Assembly (NCBI GenBank): GCA_963775505.1
Contig: CAVZIL010000004.1
Location: 186,001-250,000 of the forward strand
DNA from: JAIBJN01 sp963775505
GTDB taxonomy: Bacteria > Actinomycetota > Thermoleophilia > Gaiellales > Gaiellaceae
DNA: 64,000 nucleotides
Direction: 5' to 3'
The notes beneath the pieces were generated by a model. It was not told the origin of the DNA. It did no database searches and saw only the letters and a list, made by a program, of their open reading frames with translations. Within the stretch, counting starts at the first letter, position 1. Every line of letters starts with the position of its first letter. Shown here piece by piece: positions 1-7,495 of this stretch. The position numbers and the translations under genes are program-made.

Positions 1-293
1 ATGCCCGGCAGGAGCTGCAGGCCGTCTACGAGGCGGCTTACGCCGCCTACGAGCGGCTCGTCGAGCAGGGCGTCGCGCGGGAGCTGGCGCGCGCGGTGAT
101 GCCGGTCGGGGCCTACACCGAGTTCTACTGGACGGTGAACGCGCGTTCGCTCATGAACTTCGTCTCGCTGCGCGCCGCGGAGACCGCGCAGCGCGAGATC
201 CGGCGCTACGCCGAGGCGTGCGAGCGCTTCCTCGCCGAGGAGATGCCGATCACGTACGAGGCGTTCGTCGACGCCGGCCGCACGCCACCGTAA
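1..293 (+). CDS. thyX: FAD-dependent thymidylate synthase, 3' part
   Basis: This is the last ~97 codons of ThyX, which makes dTMP from dUMP using methylene-tetrahydrofolate, NADPH and FAD. The reading frame is open from base 3 and ends at TAA 291-293. The segment YTEFYWTVNARSLMNFVSLR is the characteristic C-terminal ThyX core, whose Arg/Ser/Asn residues contact dUMP and flavin; it is followed by the usual helical tail with an ERFLAEEMP stretch. The N-terminal half, including the ThyX signature, lies before the window. It converges on the anti-sigma factor gene with 11 bases between stops. Identification is firm; only the extent is partial. Confidence 0.93.
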   Translation, partial: ARQELQAVYEAAYAAYERLVEQGVARELARAVMPVGAYTEFYWTVNARSLMNFVSLRAAETAQREIRRYAEACERFLAEEMPITYEAFVDAGRTPP

Positions 294-304
294 TCAGGGG
301 GCCC

Positions 305-913
305 CTAGGCTTCGCCGATCTCTGCGACGAGGAGCGGGGGGAGGTCGTTCTCGCGGTCGACTGCGGAGATGACCCAGGCGTCGAACTCGGCGAAGTCGTA
401 GGAGACGGTCATCCGCACCTTCGTCTGCCCCTCGCCCACGGCGAAGTAGCCGCACGTGGCGGCCCACTCCCCGTCGCGCTCCAGCCAGAGCGCGTACTCC
501 TGGCCGGGCTCGAGCGGCGGCAGTCCCGACACGTCGAGCAGCAGCTCGACGTTGCCGGATCCCTCGTGGCGCTCCCCGACCTGGACGACGGCCTCCGCCC
601 CCGGCGCGCTCGCCGTGGGCGTCATCTCGACGGTGTAGTCGGCCTCGAACCTGCTCCCAGTCCAGTGGCCGATCCCGAAGGACGCCGCCACCAGCACCGC
701 CGCGAAGGCGAGCGCCAGCGCCACCCGCCGCCTCCGCTGCCCGGGGCGAGGGGCGAGCGGGACCTCGGCGACGGCCGCGGTCAGGCTGGCCGGCACGTCG
801 TGCGGCGGCGCGGGCACGCCGCGGAGCAGCGTGTCGACGGCCCGAAGCCGTTCGAGCTCGTCCGGCGAGAGCTCGCCGCCGACGAGCTCGGGGAGGTCGG
901 GAGGCTCTTTCAT
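305..913 (-). CDS. RskA-like anti-sigma factor (membrane)
   Basis: A 202-residue predicted regulator of the sigma factor encoded just upstream. It has a short cytoplasmic N-terminus (about residues 1-65), one membrane helix near residues 68-88 (VALALAFAAVLVAASFGIGHW), and an outer domain with the RskA-type pattern PGQEYALWLERDGEWAATCG. The start at 911-913 is chosen because ATGA overlaps the sigma stop codon, a standard translationally coupled pair. The N-terminus lacks the His-x3-Cys-x2-Cys zinc motif of ZAS anti-sigma factors, so it may hold sigma by a zinc-independent helix set, as some RskA proteins do. The inducing signal cannot be read from the sequence. Confidence 0.85.
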   Translation of the reverse strand: MKEPPDLPELVGGELSPDELERLRAVDTLLRGVPAPPHDVPASLTAAVAEVPLAPRPGQRRRRVALALAFAAVLVAASFGIGHWTGSRFEADYTVEMTPTASAPGAEAVVQVGERHEGSGNVELLLDVSGLPPLEPGQEYALWLERDGEWAATCGYFAVGEGQTKVRMTVSYDFAEFDAWVISAVDRENDLPPLLVAEIGEA

Positions 914-1464
914 GGCCGTACCTCGTCTAGCAGGCCGGCCAGACGGGCCAGCCCGGTGCGCGTCCTCGTCTTCACGGTTCCGAGCGGGACGTCCAGGTAG
1001 CTCGCGATCTCGGCCTGCGAGAGCCCGCTCCAGTACGCGAGCTCGAGCACGACCCGCTCGCGCTCCGGGAGCTGCTCCAGGGCGGAGTGGACGCGCCACG
1101 TGAGCCAGGAGCTCTCGGCCTGCTCGGCCGGCCCGGCCTCGTCGGTCGCCTCGTCCGGAACCTCGACGACGGGCTCGCGGCGCTGCCTGGCCCGGTCGAT
1201 GATGGCATGGCGTGCGACCGCGTAGAGCCAGGCCGACGCCGAGCCGCGCTCTGGCCGGTAGCTGCGCGCCGAGCGCCACACGGCGGCGAACGTCTCCTGC
1301 GCTGCCTCCTCGGCGCGGCCGTTGTCGCCGAGCTGGCGCACGGCCATTGCGAAGACGGGGCGCGCGAAGCGGCGATAGAGCTCTGTGAATGCGTCCCGAT
1401 CCCCGCCGGCGACACGCTCGAGCAGCCGGGTATCGCTTTCGCCCGAGGCCACGGCGACAGACAT
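910..1464 (-). CDS. ECF-family RNA polymerase sigma factor
   Basis: A 184-residue sigma-70 family ECF factor, close to SigK/SigJ types paired with RskA anti-sigma proteins. Region 2 runs from about residue 20 to 95 (FTELYRRFARPVFAMAVRQ, then AEEAAQETFAAVWRSARSY and the -10 binding helix SASAWLYAVARHAIID). Region 4 covers about residues 125-180, with the helix-turn-helix LSQAEIASYLDVPLGTVKTR that reads the -35 element. ATG at 1462-1464 gives a normal ECF length; the longer open frame upstream runs into the neighbouring SDR gene and is not used. It is cotranscribed with the anti-sigma gene through a 4-base overlap. Confidence 0.92.
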   Translation of the reverse strand: MSVAVASGESDTRLLERVAGGDRDAFTELYRRFARPVFAMAVRQLGDNGRAEEAAQETFAAVWRSARSYRPERGSASAWLYAVARHAIIDRARQRREPVVEVPDEATDEAGPAEQAESSWLTWRVHSALEQLPERERVVLELAYWSGLSQAEIASYLDVPLGTVKTRTRTGLARLAGLLDEVRP

Positions 1465-1513
1465 ATACGCCACGGCTATACGAATCTCAACCTCGATCCG
1501 GTTTTTTCCAGGG

Positions 1514-2167
1514 CTATCGGAGCAGGCGGCCGCCGTCGACCACGAGCGACGTGCCGGTGACGAACTCCGCCCGTACGAGGTAGGCGATCGCCTCGGCCAC
1601 GTCCTCGGGTGACCCGATCCTGCCGAGGAGCGTCTCGGCGGCGCGCCTCTCCTCCTGGCCCTCCACGACCTCGACCGGGCCGGGCGCCACGCCGCACACG
1701 CGCACCTCCGGCGCGAGCGCGCGGGCGAGCACCTTGGTGAGCATCGCCTGCGCGGCCTTGGCCGCGCTGTGGGGGGCGAAGGAGGGCCACGGCTGGTAGC
1801 CGGCAACGTCCTCGACGAGCACGAGGAGCCCGAGCTTTGACCGCCGCAGGTGCGGGGCCGCCGCCTGGGCCACGAAGAAGCTGCCCTTCGCGGTGGCGCC
1901 GAAGGCCGCGTCCCAGTGCTCCTCCTCGACCTGCTCGAGCGGCCTCGGCTCGAAGCCCTCGCCCGCGGCGTGGACTACCAGGTCGAGGCCGCCGAGCTCG
2001 TCGGCTGCGCGCTCGACGAGCGCCTTCGCCGCGTCCGGTTCGGAGAGGTCGCCGTCCCGCCGCCCGGCCGCGAGAACACGAAACCCGTCGGCTTCGAGTC
2101 GCGCCGCCACCGCGCGGCCGACGCGCCCCGTCCCGCCGGTGACGAGTGCAGCCGGAGAGCCTGTCAT
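1514..2167 (-). CDS. SDR oxidoreductase with altered catalytic residues
   Basis: A 217-residue short-chain dehydrogenase/reductase. The N-terminus has a Rossmann nucleotide motif (TGGTGRVGRAVA, about residues 10-21) and the conserved central strand segment VVHAAG. The usual YxxxK active site reads HSAAK: the Lys is kept but Tyr is replaced by His, and the upstream catalytic Ser region reads EDVAG. As I recall, pteridine-reductase-like SDRs often have a D/E-x-AG segment here, so a pterin substrate is possible; folE2 lies 1.7 kb away. The C-terminal GxSLVVDGG motif is normal. The start is ATG 2165-2167; the frame upstream overlaps the SOD gene and is rejected. Confidence 0.8.
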   Translation of the reverse strand: MTGSPAALVTGGTGRVGRAVAARLEADGFRVLAAGRRDGDLSEPDAAKALVERAADELGGLDLVVHAAGEGFEPRPLEQVEEEHWDAAFGATAKGSFFVAQAAAPHLRRSKLGLLVLVEDVAGYQPWPSFAPHSAAKAAQAMLTKVLARALAPEVRVCGVAPGPVEVVEGQEERRAAETLLGRIGSPEDVAEAIAYLVRAEFVTGTSLVVDGGRLLR

Positions 2168-2219
2168 GCCCAGAACGATAAGCTCCCGCGCGCGTAGACG
2201 ACTAGACGGAAAGGCTGGC

Positions 2220-2834
2220 ATGGCGACATTGGCATTCAATCGGGCCGAGATCGCGGCGCGCGAGCTCAGGCCCGAGCTCCTCGAGATGGACGGCATCTCC
2301 CGCGCCTCGGTCGAGGCCCACTACAAGCTCTACCAGGGCTACGTGGCGAAGCGGAACGAGATCCTGGCGAAGCTCGGCGAGGTCGACCTCGCCGCTGCGA
2401 ACCAGGTCTACTCCGAGATCCGGGCGCTGAAGGTCGACCTGACGTTCGCCATCGGCGGGGTCAAGAACCACGAGATCTACTTCGAGCACCTGGGCGGCGG
2501 AGGCGGCAACCCGGACGGGGCGATCGGCGAGCTGATCCAGCGGGACTTCGGCAGCGTCGACGACTGGCGAGCCGATTTGAAGGCGACGGGGATGGCCGGG
2601 CGCGGGTGGGCCTGGACGGCGTACGACTTCGACGAGCGGCGCCTCTTCAACTACGTGGGCGACGCGCAGAACACCTTCCCGATCTGGAACGCGGCACCCC
2701 TCGTCGCGCTCGACGTCTACGAGCACGCCTACTTCCTCGACTACCAGACCGACCGGGCGTCGTACATCGATGCGTTCTTCGGGAACCTCGACTGGGACGT
2801 CGTCAACGGCTGGGTCGAGGCATACGCTATCTAG
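2220..2834 (+). CDS. Fe/Mn-type superoxide dismutase family protein
   Basis: A 204-residue member of the iron/manganese superoxide dismutase family, which converts superoxide to peroxide and oxygen in the cytoplasm. The second His ligand lies in KNHEIYFEHLG (about residue 81). The Asp and last His lie in LDVYEHAYFLDY, where the usual Trp between them is Tyr. The first ligand region reads AHYKLYQGYV instead of the usual HHxKHHxxYV, so the helix is one residue shorter or the first His has moved. No signal peptide is seen. It is divergent from the SDR gene with a 52-base gap. The family is clear; full catalytic activity is not certain. Confidence 0.87.
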   Translation: MATLAFNRAEIAARELRPELLEMDGISRASVEAHYKLYQGYVAKRNEILAKLGEVDLAAANQVYSEIRALKVDLTFAIGGVKNHEIYFEHLGGGGGNPDGAIGELIQRDFGSVDDWRADLKATGMAGRGWAWTAYDFDERRLFNYVGDAQNTFPIWNAAPLVALDVYEHAYFLDYQTDRASYIDAFFGNLDWDVVNGWVEAYAI

Positions 2835-2938
2835 GTGCCCTTCCAGGCAATGCCCGCCGCGCCCCTGCCCCGCGATCACGCGGCGCCAGAGCCCACCCTC
2901 GCCCTCACTAAGGCTTCCTCAGCCTTGGCTTCGGGCGA

Positions 2939-3658
2939 GTGCGAACTCTGGCTTGGTGCTCGCGACGCAGGAGCACGACAGCATCACCTACAAGACCACT
3001 CGTCATAGAAGACGTCCTCGTCATCATCGCCGGCTACCTCCTCGGCAGCATGCCGTGGGGGTACTGGCTGCCGCGACTCCTCCGCGGGATCGACATCCGG
3101 ACGCTGGGGAGCGGGAATCCGGGAGCCACGAACGTCTGGCGCACGCTCGGGTTCAAGTTCGGAATCGCGGTGGCGCTCCTCGACATCGCCAAGGGGTCCG
3201 CTGCGGCGCTCCTCGGCCTCTGGCTGGGGGGCGACCTCGTCGGCGTGCTCGCAGGGGTCGCTGCGATGATCGGCCACTGGCGTCCGCTGTTCCTTGGCTT
3301 CGCACGCGGGGGCAAGATGGTTGCGACCACCGGCGGCGTGGCGTTGGCCGTCGCGCCGCTCCCCGCCCTCGCGGCAGCAGGGGTCTGGATCGTCCTCTTC
3401 TTCGCGTTCCGCTACGCGTCGGTCTCCTCGATCGTGGCCGCCGTCTCGCTGCCGCTGTGGGCGCTTCTCTTCGGCTCGTCGTGGCCGGTGATCGCGTTCA
3501 CGTCCGGCGCCGCACTGGCGATCGTCGTCCTCCACCGCGCGAACATCCGCCGCCTGATCGCAGGCGAGGAGCACCGAATCCAGCTGCGCCGCCCGCACGG
3601 GCCCCCGGATTCGAAGCCGTCGCCTCCGACCCAGCCCCTGAGCTCGAACCGCGCCTAG
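2939..3658 (+). CDS. plsY: Glycerol-3-phosphate acyltransferase PlsY
   Basis: A 239-residue multi-pass membrane enzyme that transfers an acyl group from acyl-phosphate to glycerol-3-phosphate, the first step of phospholipid synthesis. Family signatures are present: SMPWGYWLPRL in the first loop, the phosphate loop GSGNPGATNVWRTLG, the GHWRPLFLGFARGGKMVAT segment (canonical GGKGVAT) and about five to six hydrophobic helices. GTG 2939 is the only in-frame start before the first membrane helix, so the ~20-residue leader before LVIEDVLVII may be real or the start may be non-canonical. The last codons and the TAG stop lie inside an inverted repeat shared with the end of folE2. Confidence 0.9.
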   Translation: MRTLAWCSRRRSTTASPTRPLVIEDVLVIIAGYLLGSMPWGYWLPRLLRGIDIRTLGSGNPGATNVWRTLGFKFGIAVALLDIAKGSAAALLGLWLGGDLVGVLAGVAAMIGHWRPLFLGFARGGKMVATTGGVALAVAPLPALAAAGVWIVLFFAFRYASVSSIVAAVSLPLWALLFGSSWPVIAFTSGAALAIVVLHRANIRRLIAGEEHRIQLRRPHGPPDSKPSPPTQPLSSNRA

Positions 3659-3825
3659 GAGGGTTTGGCGGAATATCGCTCCCCGCTGGGGTGCGATGGT
3701 CGTTCCGAGACAAGGACGCAGGGAGCGTTCGTAGCCGGAGGCTACGGGCGCGACTGAGGACGCCGCTCTCGGGGCGAGCAGCGCGGCCCGGCGGCACGGC
3801 CTGGTATTTCGTCAAACCCTCCTAG
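3655..3825. repeat. MITE-like element with terminal inverted repeats
   Basis: A 171-base intergenic block begins with CTAGGAGGGTTTGGCG (3655-3670) and ends with CGTCAAACCCTCCTAG (3810-3825). The two ends are reverse complements with one mismatch over 16 bases, and the similarity continues to about 23 bases with four mismatches. The interior holds a perfect small hairpin CGTAGCC-GGA-GGCTACG near 3731-3747 and no convincing ORF. The plsY stop codon lies in the left arm and the folE2 stop in the right arm. It could be a miniature inverted-repeat element, a REP/BIME-like unit or a bidirectional terminator. Confidence 0.6.
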
Positions 3826-4805
3826 ACGGCACGGAGCCAGTCGCCCAGCTCGGTGTGGCGGGCGGAGTGGCCGCCGTTCGCCAGCTCCCCGCGCAGCTCG
3901 CCGACCGTTCCGAAGCGCTCCGCGAGGACGTCGTGGTTGTGGATCGTCTCGAAGTTGAGCTGGCGGGCGAGGACGAAGTCGTGGTCGTCGAGGTCGCCGT
4001 AGGCCTCGAGCGCGCCCTTGACCATGAGTCGCACCGAGTCCTCGACGAAGCGCGGCGAAAGGTGGGCGTGCTCGACGACGAAGAGCTCGTCGGGACGCTT
4101 CAGGAGCTCGTAGACCGGCGAGCTCATGGAGCCCTCGACCAGCTCGACGATGTCCTCCGCGTCAAGGCGGAGGTTGGTGCCGAGGTAGAGCGTGCCGCGG
4201 CCTCGCTGGTTGTGGGTGGCGAGTGGGACGAGCTCGAGGATCCGCTCGACGTCCGCTTCCTCGAAGCCTGCGTCGCCGAGCCGCTCGGCCGCCCGGCCGC
4301 GAACGAGGCCCTGCGCGCACGGGCAGGCGTTGATCCCGGTCGCCTCGACCCCCACGATCCGCCGTGCGGCCAAGCGCGACGCGGCCGCGAGGCCGATCAG
4401 GGTCACGAGCTCCTGCGTCCGCAGCCCCGACACGGGAGTCGTCCGCTCGATGGGGTAGCGGGCGGCGATCTTCACCTCGGCCCGCAGCGCGTCCTGGCGC
4501 TCGACGATGTGGCGGGCGATGTGCTCCGCCAGCTGCTCGACCAGGAGCATCTCGCCGATCACGAGCTCGTCGATCGCCTCCTCGAACAGCTCCGGGAAGC
4601 GCGACATGTGCACGCCCTTGCGCGCCGGGTCGAGGTCGACGAAGCAGTCGATCTCCGCCGAGACGAGAGCGTCGCGGCCGCCGTGCTGCATGCGCACCGC
4701 CTTCTGAACGCCGGTGACTCCTGCCCGGGAGAGGCCGAGCTGCACCTCCGGGACGGAGGCCTGCATGTCAACGGTGCCGGTCGTGCCCGTTAGTCTCCGC
4801 TCCAT
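3822..4805 (-). CDS. folE2: GTP cyclohydrolase FolE2/MptA family
   Basis: A 327-residue member of the FolE2 (type IB) / MptA family, which opens the GTP ring to feed folate or pterin synthesis using a metal other than obligatory zinc. Diagnostic segments are SAEIDCFVDLDPARKGVHM (about residues 49-67), where the Cys and KGVHMSRF pattern mark the family, and the metal-site loop GINACPCAQG (about residues 157-166), whose CPCAQ form is like archaeal MptA. ATG 4803-4805 is used; a second in-frame ATG 13 codons later (MQASVPEVQL) is also possible. It is divergent from the kinase-like gene with a 26-base gap. Confidence 0.9.
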   Translation of the reverse strand: MERRLTGTTGTVDMQASVPEVQLGLSRAGVTGVQKAVRMQHGGRDALVSAEIDCFVDLDPARKGVHMSRFPELFEEAIDELVIGEMLLVEQLAEHIARHIVERQDALRAEVKIAARYPIERTTPVSGLRTQELVTLIGLAAASRLAARRIVGVEATGINACPCAQGLVRGRAAERLGDAGFEEADVERILELVPLATHNQRGRGTLYLGTNLRLDAEDIVELVEGSMSSPVYELLKRPDELFVVEHAHLSPRFVEDSVRLMVKGALEAYGDLDDHDFVLARQLNFETIHNHDVLAERFGTVGELRGELANGGHSARHTELGDWLRAV

Positions 4806-4831
4806 TCAGCAGAACGTAGCAGCCCGGTGAC

Positions 4832-5419
4832 ATGACCAACGACCGCCGCCTCGCCGAGCTCGTCTCGGTTGCGTGCCACGACATACTGACGCCTTTGGCA
4901 ACGGTCTACGGGTTCGCGCGGACGCTCGAGCAGTTGCCGCTGGAGGCGCCGGCTCCGCGCTACGTGGAGATGATCGGGGCCGCGTCCGCCCAGATCGACG
5001 AGCTGGTCGACCAGCTCCGCCTCGTGGCGAGGATCGAGTCCGGCAAGTACGAGCCCGTGCTCGCCGAGCGCGACTCGCTCGAGCTCGCGCGGGAAGCCGC
5101 GGCGCGCCTGGAGGAGGGGCGCGTCAAGGCTTCCGGCGAGGGCGCGCCGGTCCGCGTAGACCCGGAGCCGACCGTCCGGGCTCTCTCCCAGCTCGCGCGC
5201 GCGGCGGCGCGCTTCGGCGGCTACGAGAGCGTTGAGCTCGAGGCCCGCGGGCCGGAGCTCGTCCTCTCACCGCTCTCCCGGGCGGCCGAGCCGGTCGTGC
5301 TCGGCGACGATCCGAGGGAGCTCGCCGCACCCGCCGCCGGAATCCTCATCCGAGCGCTCGGAGGCGGGCTCGAGGCCCGTGAGGAGAGCTTGCGGATTCG
5401 CTTCGTCAGCGGTTCCTGA
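4832..5419 (+). CDS. Orphan histidine-kinase-like dimerisation protein
   Basis: A 195-residue cytoplasmic protein that starts directly with a HisKA-type phosphoacceptor helix: LVSVACHDILTPLATVYGFA, with the candidate phospho-His at residue 16 followed by the xxTPL pattern. A second helix (IDELVDQLRLVARIESGKYE) completes the four-helix-bundle hairpin. The remaining ~100 residues do not show N, G1 or G2 boxes of the HATPase domain, although the LIRALGGGLEAREE end resembles the position of G2. It has no sensor or membrane segment and no response regulator nearby. It may be a phosphotransfer or inhibitory partner, or a degenerate kinase. Its 3' end overlaps the convergent secreted-protein gene by 14 bases. 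Confidence 0.65.
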   Translation: MTNDRRLAELVSVACHDILTPLATVYGFARTLEQLPLEAPAPRYVEMIGAASAQIDELVDQLRLVARIESGKYEPVLAERDSLELAREAAARLEEGRVKASGEGAPVRVDPEPTVRALSQLARAAARFGGYESVELEARGPELVLSPLSRAAEPVVLGDDPRELAAPAAGILIRALGGGLEAREESLRIRFVSGS

Positions 5420-6032
5420 ACGGATCGACGTAGACGTCGTCGATCTGCCACTTCGCGCCGAGGCCGACCGGCTTGAAGCGGAACGCGACCGCCAGTTCGC
5501 CGTCCTGGCCGAGGACGGAGAGGAAGTCCGCGAGGACGAGCCCCGGAAGCGAGGGGTGCCAGCCCGACCCGCCCGTGTGGACGCCGACGGGGAGCGTGAT
5601 CACGGTGCCGGTGAGCGGATTCTCGATCAGCGCTTCGACGAGCAGGCTCGAGAGAGCCGGCGCGCCGCGGTTCTTGGCGAAATAGCGAACGGTCGGATGG
5701 AGGAGCTGAACGCACATCGGGCGCGTCGTCGCGGAGCTCCCGGCGGGGAGGAAGAGCGAGTGCGAGTCACCGGCGCCTCCCACGTAGAAGGTCTCGTTGC
5801 CGTCGACGACCCTCGCGCCGCCGGTCAGTTTCCACCCCACCGCGCCGCGTTCGAGATCGCCGTTCGGGGCGAGCACATACTGCATCGGGTCGAGCCAGCG
5901 CTTGAACGGCTGCTCGACCTTTCGGCCCTCGCACGGCGCGGCCGAGTCCCCGAACGAGCCGGCGTGTGCCGGCGCCGCGACTGCGAGCGCTGCGACGAGC
6001 GCGACCACTGCGTGCCGCAAACGATGGTTCAC
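5406..6032 (-). CDS. Secreted protein of unknown function
   Basis: A 208-residue protein with a clear Sec signal peptide (positively charged MNHRLRHAV, hydrophobic core ALVAALAVAAP, likely cleavage after AHA near residue 24). The mature part includes the phrase LAPNGDLERGAVGWKLTGG, which is typical of the N-terminus of carbohydrate-binding-like beta-sandwich domains, and ends with WQIDDVYVDPF, also typical of such jelly-roll folds (a final strand with ID-x-VYVD). Three Cys occur in the mature chain. I do not recognise a specific family; extracellular binding or structural role is inference. Confidence 0.75.
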   Translation of the reverse strand: MNHRLRHAVVALVAALAVAAPAHAGSFGDSAAPCEGRKVEQPFKRWLDPMQYVLAPNGDLERGAVGWKLTGGARVVDGNETFYVGGAGDSHSLFLPAGSSATTRPMCVQLLHPTVRYFAKNRGAPALSSLLVEALIENPLTGTVITLPVGVHTGGSGWHPSLPGLVLADFLSVLGQDGELAVAFRFKPVGLGAKWQIDDVYVDPFRNR

Positions 6033-6172
6033 CGTGACCGCAACCTCTCCATGCCGCCTTCTCAGTGTCCACGGAGGCGCGTGGCCCGCATCCCTCGGAG
6101 GAGGGAGCAGACGCGAGACGATCCCCCGTTCGAGTGAGTCCCGGCCGGTTCACCGGCCCGAAGATCCGAAGA

Positions 6173-7495
6173 GTGACCGCGGTGCCGTCCAGTGCGGCCG
6201 AGCTCGACCCGCAGGCCGGCGGGCTGATCGAGGATGCACGGGCCAGGGCGCCCGAGCGCCTCGGCGAGCGCGATTCCCGGGCGGCGTTGCTTGGAGCGTC
6301 CGCGTTTCTCCTGGTCGCGGTCCCCTTCGCGTTCCTGACGCCGTCGGAGCGGGCTGCCTCCCTCGGCGTGTTCGTCCTCCTCGTCCTCGCCTACGCGCTG
6401 GCCGCGCGAGTCGAGTTCGAAGTCGGCCCGGGCTTCGCGGTGCCGACGCAGGTCGTCTTCGTCCCGATGCTCTTCCTCCTTCCGGTCGGCGTCGTGCCGC
6501 TCTGCGTCGCGCTCGGCTTCGTCCTCTGTGCCGCAGTGGACCTCGCGCGCGGACGGCTGAACGGCGAGCGGGCGCTGCTCGAGATCTTCAGTGCCTGGCA
6601 CGCGCTCGGGCCGGCAGCGGTGCTCGCCGTTGCGGGCGAGCCGGACCCGACGTGGGGGGTGCTGCCGGTCCTCGGGCTCGCGCTCGCGGCGCAGTTTGCG
6701 CTCGACTTCGCAAGCTCCGCCGCGCGAGCGCGCTTTGCGTTCGGCGTCGCGCCGCGTCAGCAGCTGCGCGCGACGGCGCCGGTCTATGTCGTCGACCTGG
6801 CGCTTGCGCCCGCGGGGTTCATGTTCGCGGTCGTCGCCTTCGATCAGCCCTACGCGCTCGTGCTCGTCCTTCCGCTCGTCGGCCTGCTCGCGTTCTTCGC
6901 GCGAGAGCGCACGCAGCGGATCGACCACGCGCTCGAGCTCGGCCGCGCCTACCGCGGAACTGCGCTGCTCCTCGGTGACGTGATCGAGGCCGACGACGTC
7001 TACACCGGCACCCACAGTCGCGCCGTCGTCGAGCTGGTCGTCGCCGTCGCCGCCCGGCTGGGCCTCGACGCGAAGGCCCAGCGCGACGCTGAGCTCACCG
7101 CGCTCCTCCACGACGTCGGGAAGATCCGCATACCGGCCGAGATCATCAACAAGCCCGGGAAGCTGACCCCGGAGGAGCGTTCCGTCGTCGAGACGCACAC
7201 CGTCGAAGGCGAGCGGATGCTCGAGCAGGTCGGCGGCCTCCTCGGCCGGGTCGGGCACCTCGTCCGCTCCTGCCACGAGCGCTGGGACGGCGGCGGCTAT
7301 CCCGACGGCCTGGCCGGCGAGCGAATCCCGCTCGTCGCGCGCATTGTCTGCGCCTGCGACGCGTACAGCGCGATGACGACCGACCGTCCGTACCGCGCCG
7401 CGCGCTCCTCCGAGGACGCGCTCAGGGAGCTGGAGCTTTGCGCCGGGACGCAGTTCGACCCGGACGTGGTGGCCGCCCTGAAGGTCGTCGTCTAG
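6173..7495 (+). CDS. Membrane HD-domain phosphohydrolase (HD-GYP-like)
   Basis: About 440 residues. The N-terminal half has seven or so hydrophobic helices (for example AALLGASAFLLVAVPFAF and GVFVLLVLAYALAA). The C-terminal half is an HD domain with THSRAVVELV, the metal pair LLHDVGKIRIP, HTVEGERML and HERWDGGGYPDGLAGERIPL, followed by CDAYSAMTTDRPYR. HD-GYP proteins cleave cyclic-di-GMP, but the first His of the canonical HHE motif is Cys here, so the substrate is uncertain. GTG 6173 is chosen because the frame between 6065 and 6172 is low-complexity; GTG 6182 and GTG 6065 remain possible. It overlaps the convergent glycosylase gene by 4 bases. Confidence 0.85.
   Translation: MTAVPSSAAELDPQAGGLIEDARARAPERLGERDSRAALLGASAFLLVAVPFAFLTPSERAASLGVFVLLVLAYALAARVEFEVGPGFAVPTQVVFVPMLFLLPVGVVPLCVALGFVLCAAVDLARGRLNGERALLEIFSAWHALGPAAVLAVAGEPDPTWGVLPVLGLALAAQFALDFASSAARARFAFGVAPRQQLRATAPVYVVDLALAPAGFMFAVVAFDQPYALVLVLPLVGLLAFFARERTQRIDHALELGRAYRGTALLLGDVIEADDVYTGTHSRAVVELVVAVAARLGLDAKAQRDAELTALLHDVGKIRIPAEIINKPGKLTPEERSVVETHTVEGERMLEQVGGLLGRVGHLVRSCHERWDGGGYPDGLAGERIPLVARIVCACDAYSAMTTDRPYRAARSSEDALRELELCAGTQFDPDVVAALKVVV

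Noticed and set aside
305..1279. Long minus-strand ORF joining the anti-sigma frame to upstream sequence
   Set aside because: The first ~120 residues are the shadow of the sigma factor gene; the ATGA overlap fixes the true start.
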